In this document: one piece after another, positions 1-8,073 of the stretch | Position numbering within the stretch: the stretch's first letter is position 1 | Layout of the letters: each line of letters begins with the position of its first letter | Assembly (NCBI RefSeq): GCF_003054445.1 | Contig: NC_042508.1 | Coordinates: 1,488,001 to 1,552,000, forward strand | Reading direction: 5' to 3' | DNA from: Pichia kudriavzevii | Taxonomy: Eukaryota; Ascomycota; Pichiomycetes; Pichiales; Pichiaceae | DNA length: 64,000 nucleotides | Program-made: the position numbers and the translations under genes | The notes under the pieces: model-generated | Seen by the model: only the letters and a program-made list of their open reading frames with translations | What the model was told of the DNA's origin: nothing | The model's database searches: none

Positions 1-386
1 ATTTTTTGTTGAGATGAAATTAAAAATCCTTTTTTTTCCTTCCTAATGTCTGTCTTCTTCAAGTCCAAGTAAACACGTTAGAGTTATCTTATTTAGAGAG
101 AAATGTATAGCTTGTACAGAGTACATCCAAGGGTATGAATGAATCTATTGCTACAGGAAGATAAAGCAATGTCTGCTTCTTATAGAAAACTCAAATAATC
201 TGAAAAGAAAAAAAAAGACCTCGCTTTTATCGGGTAATACCCGAGACGTTTTACATTACTTAGGCGAACAACCAATTCCTTTTGACGTTTCCATTCCTAT
301 GAATGCATATACATGATTGTTACAGAAGAGTGACACATATAGCTGTTACGTGATGCCTACGGGCTTTATAGACGTACTTACATCGA
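1..386. other. Intergenic, left edge
   Basis: No gene is supported here. The stretch lies downstream of the minus-strand aldo-keto reductase and holds A/T-rich runs plus one short GC-containing palindrome at 230-244, listed separately. It may be the promoter of a gene beyond the left edge, but nothing in the window decides that. Confidence 0.5.
230..244. promoter_or_regulatory. Reb1-like palindrome
   Basis: Two 7-bp arms (TCGGGTA and TACCCGA) flank a single A. The left half contains CGGGTAA, the core recognised by the general regulatory factor Reb1 in budding yeasts. Reb1 sites both open promoters and act as transcription roadblocks. The position, about 145 bp past the end of the reductase reading, suits either role. 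Assignment is by motif only. Confidence 0.35.
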
Positions 387-500
387 CTAAGCTTGTCTCT
401 CATTATCTAGAGGATAAGTGCTAGGATTCCAGCAAATGTGCATGCCCTCATTGAGGGCATCTAGGGTGTCAACCTGTTTTTTAGATAGTTGGAATTGCAT
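387..500 (-). other. Out-of-frame C-terminal coding tail of the aldo-keto reductase
   Basis: Read on the minus strand, one frame away from the upstream coding part, this segment encodes MQFQLSKKQVDTLDALNEG, then HICWNPSTYPLDNERQA and a TAG at 387-389. This is the usual end of yeast aldo-keto reductases: an LS..Q...L..L..G helix followed by a W-P loop. Its preservation means either that the frame loss is very recent or that it is an artefact of the sequence. Confidence 0.8.
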
Positions 501-1258
501 GGCCTCAAGTTAGATGCCAATCTTGAAACTGTGGCGGTCTTTGGAAGAGGAATAAACCCCTTGGAAAGCGACCAATTGATGAGGATCTGTGCAGGTGTTC
601 TGTTATGGTCCTCTGCTACTTTGAGCAGGGTGGGATCATCCATCTTCCTAGCCCTTACCAACGGGGTATAAGCTTCCACTAGTAGACCCTGGTTCGCAGT
701 GTACGCGGTCAAATCATTCCTTGTCAACCATGGATGAAGTTCGAGTTGGTTCACTGCTGGCTTGGTTTTCAAGTCAGGGTATTCAAGTAATTCCTTGAGG
801 TGTTTAATACCATAATTGGAAACGCCGATACTCTTGACTTTACCTGATTCTACAAACTCCTGAAACGCCATCCACGAACCATGTCTTCTCTCGTAATCAG
901 ACTGTGGAGAATGAAGTAAGAGTAGATCAATGTAACCAATTTCTTTTGCTCTCTCAAGTGAAAGTTCAATGGCTTTGTTTGTCCTTGCGTAACCGTGATC
1001 TGGGTCAAAGATCTTAGTCGTGTAGAAGACATGCTCTCTCTTGTTTCTGCTGGGGTCTTTGGCAATCCATTTTGCTATACCTCGGCATGCTTCCTCCTCA
1101 TTTTCATAAAACTGTGCACAATCAATGTGCCGATATCCACTTTCTAAGGCGGCAAACACCACTGCTGCAGTCTCGTGTGGCGGTGTCTGATAGACACCCA
1201 ATGCAATACTTGGTATTTTGTGACCTGAATTAAGTGTACGATATGAAGGGATCGTCAT
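461..1258 (-). CDS. Aldo-keto reductase, YJR096W-like, 3' frameshifted
   Basis: This is an NADPH-dependent aldo-keto reductase of the small soluble yeast type, closest in my recall to S. cerevisiae YJR096W. It reduces aldehydes or ketones to alcohols in the cytosol; the substrate cannot be read from sequence. The catalytic tetrad is intact at Asp46, Tyr51, Lys82 and His116, and the GVSNYG and NQLELHPW family motifs follow. The frame ends after 265 residues with an atypical tail. The expected family C-terminus (SKKQVDTLDALNEG, then HICW) lies in another frame immediately downstream and would end at 387, giving about 285 residues, close to the 282 of YJR096W. A single missing base near 499-510 would explain this. 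It may be a real null or shortened allele, or a sequencing error. Confidence 0.88.
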   Translation of the reverse strand: MTIPSYRTLNSGHKIPSIALGVYQTPPHETAAVVFAALESGYRHIDCAQFYENEEEACRGIAKWIAKDPSRNKREHVFYTTKIFDPDHGYARTNKAIELSLERAKEIGYIDLLLLHSPQSDYERRHGSWMAFQEFVESGKVKSIGVSNYGIKHLKELLEYPDLKTKPAVNQLELHPWLTRNDLTAYTANQGLLVEAYTPLVRARKMDDPTLLKVAEDHNRTPAQILINWSLSKGFIPLPKTATVSRLASNLRPCNSNYLKNRLTP

Positions 1259-1896
1259 TGAGAGGATTGAAATGTTTAGTTATACATTGTGGAAAAGTTT
1301 CTACCTGACCTCTAATTGCAAAAAATAGGTTGTGGTTGCAAGCTTTCAATTATATACTTGTAATGCAAGCATGCATGCCCAAAGGATATCTCCTGCCCGA
1401 GACAATTTCAGGCCAATCACTAAAACCCATTTCTATTGTTCTCACCCCGGAGATTCACCACAGAAAGGGAACCCTGCAGCTTAAAATGCAATTGTCTGTC
1501 TAGTTTTTTTCTTCCCCTAGATTAGTCAACACAGAAACGGCTAGTTCTATTTTACAGGTCTTCGTACCGTACTGTTAGTCTGGTCTACTAAGGCTCCAGC
1601 AACTGCGTCAACCATTCAACTGCATATCCGAGTATAGTAAATAGTCTTTTTTTCTAGTTTATGAAATATAAAGTTATTAAGGTATACAGTCAATCGTTCC
1701 CTTTTAGAACGCATATTAATAGTAAAGACAGACAAAAATATCTGATTAGACCAAACCCCCCGAAAGCAAAAGTATGCTAGATAAAATGAGGTAAACCGGC
1801 ATGTAAGGTATAAAGTATTATTGTTTTGATTGATGTTTTTAGGTTGGTTTTATGATTTCTACCTATTTCCTTTGTTTCAAAAGAAAGTAAGATGAA
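1259..1896. other. Intergenic, promoter of the reductase
   Basis: This 638-bp spacer separates the reductase start from the end of EXG1, both on the minus strand, so it should hold the EXG1 terminator and the reductase promoter. I see A/T-rich sequence and no ORF, RNA gene or clear regulatory site. Confidence 0.45.
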
Positions 1897-3183
1897 TCAA
1901 TAACCACATTGATTGTAGAACTCTCTAGAGTTCAACGGCTGAGGAATGATATTCAACTCAACCAACCTTTGAAAGTCCCACTCAATCAAGTTTTCAGTTT
2001 TCCAACACCAAAAAACCCATCCATTCATCTTTTCATGAAGGTATGCGTCCATCTGAGCTTCAACATACCTTCTGTAGGTTTGTCTAACATCTTCCTGTTG
2101 GAAGTATGAATAATCAGCCAAGTACAAGTTAGAACAAGAACCAATTGGAGTGTCGTTCTGATATGTTGCATCATACCTTGCGCCTCTCGCCATTCCATTG
2201 AGCCATTTAGCACAATCAGTGAGAGCAGCAGTCCATTCACCGCATACCGCATTGTGGTATTCTCTACCTTCAGTTTTACCAAGATTACATGCAAACTCAA
2301 CGTGTTCATCGATATCTCTCTGCAATTCTTCAACGGAGAAAATCTGATAATGGTGGTGGTCCATAACAACGTCCCAAACATTTGGATCGATTTCGGTATT
2401 CAGGAAGTCATCCCAAGAATAGTCGCCTTGGAAAAATGCATCATGAATAATAACAGGAGCATTACCTTCATCTCTAACAATTTGGTACCCATTGACATAA
2501 TAGTCTTCCAATTTGGATCTATTCAGTGAAGGGCCTAGAGGTTCATTAACCAATTGAATGCCAATAACAACGTCTTCATATTGAGAAGTTGAATATTTTG
2601 CAGCAATTTCACCCAAAACAGAATAACTCAACTTGGTATAATAGTCCACATCTTGCCAAGTTAAAATGTCTCTTAATCCGGAATTATCAAATCCATTTTG
2701 AGAACCTGGAACACCATGCAAATCAATCCAAGCTTTCAGACCATAAGTTGCACACCAACTTAATGCCTTATCTAAATATTCAACCTGGCCTTGCACATAA
2801 GGATCATTTTCCAATGTTTGGAAAGCCCAATATCCAATTGGAATCCTAACCATATTCAAACCGGCATTAGCAATTTCTTGGAAATCCTCTTCAGTATAAA
2901 AAGTCGACCAATGTTGTTGCAAGACTTCACTTGCTTGATCTTTACCATACCTCTCACAGAAGGAGTGTTCATCTATAGGTTTTGAGGAATCATCTCCACC
3001 AAAGGCTTCAAACAAAGAAGGAGTGATGTAAGGTTCAAGAACTAGCCAACCACCAATATTAACACCGTAAATTTGGTCACTGGCATAGTCCCACCTTGAA
3101 TTTTTCTTCTCTAGTCTTACAGGTGCGGCAAGAGATGTTGAGATCAGCGTAGTAGCGAAAGCGATAACTGTAGATAGTCTCAT
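1897..3183 (-). CDS. EXG1: Exo-1,3-beta-glucanase, secreted
   Basis: A glycoside hydrolase family 5 exoglucanase that trims beta-1,3-glucan in the cell wall. Residues 1-20 form a signal peptide ending LAA, and Lys26-Lys27 is a plausible Kex2-type processing site before the mature start near NSRWDY. The family motif VNIGGWLVLEPYITPSLFEAF follows at about 41-61. The acid/base Glu214 lies in VNEP and the nucleophile Glu316 in CGEW; the HHHYQ loop is near 276-280. At 428 residues it is the usual length for yeast EXG1 (448 in S. cerevisiae). Its start faces a 2.2-kb upstream region with G-runs resembling stress-response elements. The family call is secure. Whether it is the EXG1 or SPR1 paralogue is inferred from the simple secreted layout without a GPI tail. 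Confidence 0.95.
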   Translation of the reverse strand: MRLSTVIAFATTLISTSLAAPVRLEKKNSRWDYASDQIYGVNIGGWLVLEPYITPSLFEAFGGDDSSKPIDEHSFCERYGKDQASEVLQQHWSTFYTEEDFQEIANAGLNMVRIPIGYWAFQTLENDPYVQGQVEYLDKALSWCATYGLKAWIDLHGVPGSQNGFDNSGLRDILTWQDVDYYTKLSYSVLGEIAAKYSTSQYEDVVIGIQLVNEPLGPSLNRSKLEDYYVNGYQIVRDEGNAPVIIHDAFFQGDYSWDDFLNTEIDPNVWDVVMDHHHYQIFSVEELQRDIDEHVEFACNLGKTEGREYHNAVCGEWTAALTDCAKWLNGMARGARYDATYQNDTPIGSCSNLYLADYSYFQQEDVRQTYRRYVEAQMDAYLHEKMNGWVFWCWKTENLIEWDFQRLVELNIIPQPLNSREFYNQCGY

Positions 3184-3338
3184 AATATGGGATGGATTTA
3201 GTGAACAATAGTCTTTTCTATCTTTCTTTTAAATAGTTCTGAGTTCGAAAAAACGAGAGGGAGCTGGAAACTATGGATAGAGAGAGGAACGTGGGAAATA
3301 CTGGGAGGTGACACCACTGAACGAACGAATCTAAGAAG

Positions 3339-3488
3339 AGGGGGAGGGGGAGAAGTGAAGACGGTTTAGTATAGCGAAAATGAAGACAAGAGGAAAAGTC
3401 AATAGAAGAAATAGAGTATGTTGAAAGGAGATAAATAAAGGGGGGATCGTCCTTTTAAGTAGATAGAAGCAAGGAATGGAAAGGGGGG
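3339..3488 (-). promoter_or_regulatory. Cluster of STRE-like G-runs upstream of EXG1
   Basis: AGGGG-type elements occur at about 3339-3350 (two in tandem), 3439-3445 and 3482-3488, which is 155 to 305 bp upstream of the EXG1 start. AGGGG/CCCCT is the core bound by Msn2/Msn4-type zinc fingers. The cluster suggests stress-linked control of the glucanase. This is motif inference only; G-rich purine tracts also occur by chance in yeast promoters. Confidence 0.3.
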
Positions 3489-3740
3489 ACAGTGAGTTAT
3501 CAGGGTTTTGAATGGCGAGTGTATAACCGATCTATTCGGATCCAAACGAAAAAAAAACCAGGCAGGATAAACCAACAATGAGATGGAACAAAGTAAAAAT
3601 AGACTTGTAAACAAAACAATCTTATAGATTGTACCTGTTTAACCATGTGTTGAACAATGCAAACCAGCACAGTTGCAATTTCTCTGCACCGCCACATCAA
3701 CACGCGCGCGCGCACGCGAAATGGAAAACCAGCAAAAACG

Positions 3741-3802
3741 CAAAAGATAAACAAACAATAAGCAAAAGATAAACAAACAATGTACAAAAGATAAACAAAC
3801 AA
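3741..3802. repeat. Three 18-bp repeats at 22-bp period with forkhead cores
   Basis: The 18-bp unit CAAAAGATAAACAAACAA starts at 3741, 3763 and 3785, exactly 22 bp apart. Each unit contains ATAAACAAA, which matches the forkhead (Fkh1/Fkh2) core. A 22-bp period places the sites on nearly the same DNA face. More CAAACA-type sequence follows at 3870-3910. Confidence 0.75.
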
Positions 3803-4346
3803 CAAGGAAACTATCGAGAAGGTAACAAATGGATACAATAACTAGTTGGAAATGGGGGATAGAATCACACACGCAAACATACAAACATACAAACACAAAA
3901 ACAAAAACAACCTTTATCTCTCTTTAAAAGACTTCACTTGCCTCACGTTATTGACTGAAAAAAGCCGCAATATGTCACATCACATTTGTCAATGCAGACC
4001 ATCAACTTAGGACACCGTTCAAGATGCAGATCTCGCCCAGCGACTTTTGGAAACTATGGAAAAACTACGGTGATTACTAACAGAGTCCAAATGAGAATTG
4101 TAAGGTCTCATTAGAGTTAATGCTCTTCTAGTCTCTCTAGCTCCAGCTGGAAACGGCAACTCACATAGAGGAGGAGAGGAAAGTAGGCACCAACCGTTTG
4201 TTCCCCTTTCTTGCTACTTCTTTTGGAGGCCTTCTGCAGAGATACAATCATGCACTCTTGCTATGTCCGCAGACATATAAGTGCCATGTAACACTAGACT
4301 CTGTATTAGTTGTAGTAGTTATAGTGCGGGTTCTCTGTTGCATTGC

Positions 4347-4370
4347 ATATATGTAGATATCTACATATAT
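4347..4370. repeat. 24-bp perfect palindrome
   Basis: The sequence is perfectly self-complementary over 12 bp on each side of the centre GAT|ATC at 4358/4359. It is AT-rich with two GTAGAT/ATCTAC arms, and could bind a dimeric factor or extrude a cruciform. No function is assigned. Confidence 0.7.
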
Positions 4371-5357
4371 ATATTCTGACATACATATAGATATTGTAAT
4401 ACACCAAGAGTTAGGTGGAGTACGCGAAGTCTCGGATAAACACCACACTACTCCTGTAGAAGAAAGAGTGGTCTTCTGTCTTTTACGATTGCCACCCATA
4501 TATAGTATCGGTGTCATTGATACAAGGTTGCATATCTGTTACCATGATTGGTACCATCTATGGCACAAAAGTATATAGACGTATTCAGAGGCTAGTGCGG
4601 CAATTCTCGTTTATCTGAGTCCGGAAAAGGCTACAAAGGGGGGGCCATCGTGGAATGGCAGGTGCGGAAATTAGAGGTTATTGTTGAAATTTGAGTTGCA
4701 CAGGGGAGCACTGGAAGGGTGTTTTCGGTACATGAGGAGAACCTCGAAAAGGGAAAGGGAGGAAAAGAGAAAATTCTCTGTTTCCCACTGCCGCTTTTCA
4801 ATTTCCGTGTTTTTACACTTTTCTTTTATTTTTCCTTTCGCCTTCCCTCCCCCACTTCGCGTCTGCCGTATTTGGCATTTTCGCATTTTTCGTTATTTGC
4901 GTCCGTTTTGGGCATTTTCGCATTTGCCTTTTTTTTTTTTTCTCGCAAAGTGCCAGTTTGAGCGACCAATGGCAAAACTCTTTTTTCGCATCTTCAATTT
5001 CGAATAATTCATGGTACTGACATTGGTAGGGGACAAACATTTGTCTCTAGTTTACCAGTCACGTCCAAGGTAATACTACACACTTTCTCAGAGCATTGGT
5101 ATAGTAAACTGAACATACTAGTCAACTTCCGTGTCCCTCTCCGTTGCTCTTCAAAGAATTTTTGCTGCTTATTATCCTATTTTTGATTACAACTACTATT
5201 ATTATTGGTGCTAAAAACTGGTATAATAGATCAACCAATTTATTCATACATTCTTCTACTGGGCCATCTATTTATTCACGCACTGGCTATCTCTATCAGA
5301 TACATATAAAAATATCATAACAACAATTGCAAAGATATAATAATCTCCATACAAAAA

Positions 5358-5990
5358 ATGTACACTCCAACTCTATCAAAATTGTCACTCAGGTCTTGTT
5401 CCTCTATAATCAAGCCTTCCACTAGACTGTTTGCAACCTCCCTGGTGCGCAATGGAAGTCTCACACCAAACGTCTTGCCAACAGACACGCCGGTGTTGAG
5501 TGAAAGACCTCTATCCAACGTGATGGATTATGCAATTACTTCCCTTGATAAAGCTAAAGATTGGGCTAGAAAATCCTCGTTTTGGCCAGCAACTTTTGGT
5601 TTGGCTTGTTGTGCCGTCGAAATGATGCATGCTTCCACTCCAAGATACGATCAGGATAGATTGGGTATTATTTTCAGAGCATCTCCAAGACAGTCCGATA
5701 TCATTATTGTTGCAGGTACCGTCACCAACAAAATGGCACCGGCTCTAAGAATGGTTTATGACCAAATGGCATACCCTAGATGGGTCATTTCTATGGGATC
5801 CTGTGCTAATGGTGGTGGTTACTACCATTACTCCTATGCCGTTGTCAGAGGTGTCGATAGGGTCATACCGGTCGACATCTACGTGCCAGGTTGTCCTCCA
5901 ACTTGTGAGGCCCTATTGTACGGTATCTTCCAACTACAAAAGAAAATGATGGATGATACTACCGGTAGAATGTGGTACAGATCTTACTAA
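5358..5990 (+). CDS. NADH:ubiquinone oxidoreductase 20-kDa subunit (PSST/NDUFS7)
   Basis: This is the complex I subunit that carries the terminal iron-sulphur cluster N2 and passes electrons to ubiquinone at the matrix arm/membrane junction. The N2 ligands are all visible: Cys84 and Cys85 in [10 protein letters not shown], Cys149 in GSCANGGG and Cys179 in VPGCPP. Residues 1 to about 35 are rich in Ser and Arg without acidic residues, a mitochondrial presequence. At 210 residues it matches fungal orthologues. Its presence shows a rotenone-sensitive-type complex I lineage and excludes Saccharomyces and Kluyveromyces. The ATG at 5358 follows an A-rich leader. The gene ends in TAC TAA C, a chance match to a branch point. 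Confidence 0.97.
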   Translation: MYTPTLSKLSLRSCSSIIKPSTRLFATSLVRNGSLTPNVLPTDTPVLSERPLSNVMDYAITSLDKAKDWARKSSFWPATFGLACCAVEMMHASTPRYDQDRLGIIFRASPRQSDIIIVAGTVTNKMAPALRMVYDQMAYPRWVISMGSCANGGGYYHYSYAVVRGVDRVIPVDIYVPGCPPTCEALLYGIFQLQKKMMDDTTGRMWYRSY

Positions 5991-6355
5991 CTCAACTATG
6001 GAATCCATATCCTATTCCACCGTTTGATTAGATGTTTGTCCGTTTGTTTTTTCTTCCCCCCCCCCCCCCCCCCCCCCCCGCATTTCGGACAATTTGTCAA
6101 TCTTCCTCGTGTTGTGTCCATATCTTATTTAATCATATCATTCTTCTTTTACTAGTTTATATTTATTTATTCATTTAACATGCAATCCCAAAAAAAAAAA
6201 AGAAAAGAAAATCGAATAGAAAACGACATCATAAACGAACCCCCAATATAAAACGTCATACGGCATCCTCAGTATATGGTAAAGAGAACAAACTATAAAG
6301 ATGGGACACGAAAAAATAGTATAGATACATATCAACAGCTACGCTTGGCTGTTCT
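5991..6355. other. Convergent spacer with C24 tract
   Basis: The 365 bp between the NDUFS7 stop and the SLX9 stop hold two 3' untranslated regions and a run of 24 C at 6056-6079. An A11 run lies at 6189-6199. No ORF or RNA gene is evident. Confidence 0.55.
6056..6079. repeat. Poly(C) homopolymer, 24 bp
   Basis: An uninterrupted run of 24 C lies about 65 bp past the NDUFS7 stop codon, within its probable 3' UTR. Runs of C or G recur elsewhere in this window (41543-41555, 23156-23165), so they may be characteristic of the genome. The exact length is prone to sequencing error. Confidence 0.85.
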
Positions 6356-6871
6356 CTAGTCTTGGTTTGCAAGGTTGGTCAGTATCGAATCTCGTAATGC
6401 ACCCAACCCCCCAGTTCTTAGTTGTTTGTTCCTCAACACCTCTTTGAACTGTTCGTTTTCTAGCTTAAATAACGCCATTTGTCCCCTCTTGGTTTGTGGG
6501 TTCGGCGTATGGTCCAACTTGACTTTCTCAGAGATAATCACCTCTTCAATGCCGTCCTCGCCCTTGTTGATAACAGTGTTGGTACTCTCCGTTAGAGCAT
6601 CCAGCAAGTCGTCGGTTAACTTGGGCCTCAACTGATCCCGAAGTTTCCTTTTCCTCCTCCGGATCGCAGACTTGCTGATCCCCGCTTGGTTCGGATCACT
6701 CGGAACATCGTTGTGTGCCTTGGTCTTAATAGTATGTGTAACAACCTCCTTCTCTGCAATCTTGTTAAGAAGCTTCTCCTTCTTCTGCTTCTCGTTGTCC
6801 AACGAGGCAACATTTGGTCCTACTCTCTTGGAAGACTTGCTTCTTAAAGTCGTTCTCTTCTTCACTGCCAT
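6356..6871 (-). CDS. SLX9: Ribosome biogenesis protein SLX9
   Basis: A small, lysine- and arginine-rich nucleolar protein of 171 residues. Slx9 takes part in processing at the ITS1 region and in 40S pre-subunit export in yeast. The N-terminus AVKKRTTLRSKSSKR resembles S. cerevisiae Slx9, and the basic core SKSAIRRRKRKLRDQL at about 66-81 matches the family. The C-terminal part (MALFKLENEQFKEVL, then LRDSILTNL) is the usual helical tail. The gene is divergent from TOM20, exactly as YGR081C and YGR082W are in S. cerevisiae, which strengthens an otherwise modest sequence match. Confidence 0.85.
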   Translation of the reverse strand: MAVKKRTTLRSKSSKRVGPNVASLDNEKQKKEKLLNKIAEKEVVTHTIKTKAHNDVPSDPNQAGISKSAIRRRKRKLRDQLRPKLTDDLLDALTESTNTVINKGEDGIEEVIISEKVKLDHTPNPQTKRGQMALFKLENEQFKEVLRNKQLRTGGLGALRDSILTNLANQD

Positions 6872-7312
6872 TTCTATGTCTCTTAGCTTGCTGTTACAAC
6901 TCTACAATGTAATGCTGGCGTCGTAGGCTTCTTCTTCCTCTCCTTTATCTTACTCATATATTTTCTGTTTTCGATCTGCCAAAAAAAAAATTTTTTTTTT
7001 TTATCTCTCTTGCCTTGAAATTCATGTACCTCTTAAAATCCGTATTTAGCGAGCCCCACCTTCTCCAGCAGGAACCAACATCAGCAGACACACACAAGTA
7101 AAACAAAACACCTCCGTACACCTATCGACGCGTCACCACTTTTCATTTTTGGAATTTTTCAAAGATTTCGCCGGCAAGAGACACACTCGTCCACAAGTGA
7201 CGATTTCTTAACTTGACCATGTAAAGCCTCTTTGTTCTTTCACATATCCCTAACTTTGAAATTCCACTTTTAACTCAGCTAATACCCCCTCTTCTGCCCA
7301 AATTGACAACAA
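6872..7312. other. Divergent promoter SLX9 / TOM20
   Basis: This 441-bp spacer serves two divergent genes. It contains A10 followed directly by T12 at 6981-7002, a nucleosome-excluding poly(dA:dT) element about 110 bp from the SLX9 start. The core resembles the RRPE element of ribosome-biogenesis promoters. No other site is clear. Confidence 0.55.
6981..7002. promoter_or_regulatory. Poly(dA:dT) A10T12 promoter element
   Basis: Ten A followed by twelve T form a self-complementary 20-bp core. Such tracts deplete nucleosomes in yeast promoters, and the A-to-T junction also fits the RRPE consensus AAAAATTTT found before ribosome-biogenesis genes. Both would suit SLX9. Confidence 0.5.
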
Positions 7313-7801
7313 ATGGCTAACGCAGCATCCGTTACTTTCCTTACCCTTGCCGCAGGTGCACTAGGTTACTGTTTCTACTTTGACTACCAAAGAAGAAACA
7401 ACCCGGAATTCAGAAGAGCAATTAATGCAAAGAAGAGACAAGCACGTAAAGCTGAAAAACTGGAGAGGGAAGCATCCAGATTGGAGAAAACAAAATTCTT
7501 GAAGCAAAAGTTGACAGAATCCTTGTTATCAAACCCATTAAATACTACCAATAAGGAACAGACTTTCATAGATGAAGTCTCGAGGGCTGAAAAATTGAGT
7601 GCAATTGTTGGCAAGGAAGTTGATGCTGCTATCTATTTCTACAGAGCTCTATCTATTTACCCTGACCCAACTGTCATCTTGGACATCTACCAAAAATCCG
7701 TTCCGGCTGATATTTACGAAATGATTTTCCTATTGACTGCCATTTTCCCTCCTGCTAATATCACCAACCTTCTAAGTGAATCTGTTTTGGATGCAGAATA
7801 A
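7313..7801 (+). CDS. TOM20: Mitochondrial import receptor TOM20
   Basis: An outer-membrane receptor that binds mitochondrial presequences and passes precursors to the TOM core. Residues 5-23 are a single hydrophobic anchor (VTFLTLAAGALGYCFYF) followed by DYQRR, so the protein is N-anchored with its domain in the cytosol. A charged, probably coiled linker at about 34-65 (KKRQARKAEKLEREASRLEK) precedes the TPR-like receptor fold, with AAIYFYRALSIYPDP at about 105-119 as its core. At 162 residues it is close to the 183 of S. cerevisiae Tom20. The gene is divergently paired with SLX9, as in S. cerevisiae. Confidence 0.95.
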   Translation: MANAASVTFLTLAAGALGYCFYFDYQRRNNPEFRRAINAKKRQARKAEKLEREASRLEKTKFLKQKLTESLLSNPLNTTNKEQTFIDEVSRAEKLSAIVGKEVDAAIYFYRALSIYPDPTVILDIYQKSVPADIYEMIFLLTAIFPPANITNLLSESVLDAE

Positions 7802-7969
7802 ACCTGAAGAGCCTGTTTTTCTAATGCAATGTATAGTTATATATGTTTCCTCTTGTTTATACTAGTTGATTATAAAATAAAACTTCACAAAAGTAACAAA
7901 AATAAAAAATTACAGATTCATGTAAAAAGTTTGGACTCCTTTTATTGCCATTCCTCTTTTTTTCTTCCA

Positions 7970-7980
7970 AGATTCGAACT
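7970..7980 (-). promoter_or_regulatory. Extragenic B box downstream of U6
   Basis: On the minus strand the sequence is AGTTCGAATCT, matching 9 of 11 positions of the TFIIIC B-box consensus GGTTCGANTCC. It lies about 90 bp beyond the U6 poly(T) terminator and about 200 bp from the U6 start. S. cerevisiae SNR6 has an essential B block in the same place, about 120 bp past its terminator. The flanks do not form a tRNA T-arm or acceptor stem. Confidence 0.65.
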
Positions 7981-8073
7981 CTCGTCACTGATTTCATCTC
8001 CCTTAATAGTACATTTTCAAGGATAAATGTTGGATACTGCTTACGTCCCATGATTCAGCATGTAAAATACAAA

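Larger units (their letters stand above)
3184..5357. other. Long divergent promoter, EXG1 / NDUFS7
   Basis: This 2.17-kb gene-free interval between divergent starts is several times longer than the other divergent spacers here. It holds G-run elements near EXG1, an alternating purine-pyrimidine tract at 3701-3718 (CG-rich, possible Z-DNA), phased forkhead-like repeats at 3741-3802, a perfect palindrome at 4347-4370, a 15-bp direct repeat at 4874-4925 and a T-run near 4929-4941. Short ORFs occur on both strands, but none has recognisable content. A non-coding RNA is possible but I recognise none. Confidence 0.5.

Noticed and set aside
4076-4082. TACTAAC branch point in the EXG1/NDUFS7 gap
   Set aside because: No suitable donor and acceptor around it and no exon to join; NDUFS7 is complete without an intron.
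4681-5040. Overlapping ORFs on both strands upstream of NDUFS7
   Set aside because: Composition reflects the purine/pyrimidine-rich DNA; no domain, and several frames are open at once.
7960-7995. Possible tRNA around GATTCGAAC
   Set aside because: Neither strand gives a matching T-arm stem, D-arm or acceptor stem; the position fits a B box of the nearby U6 gene better.
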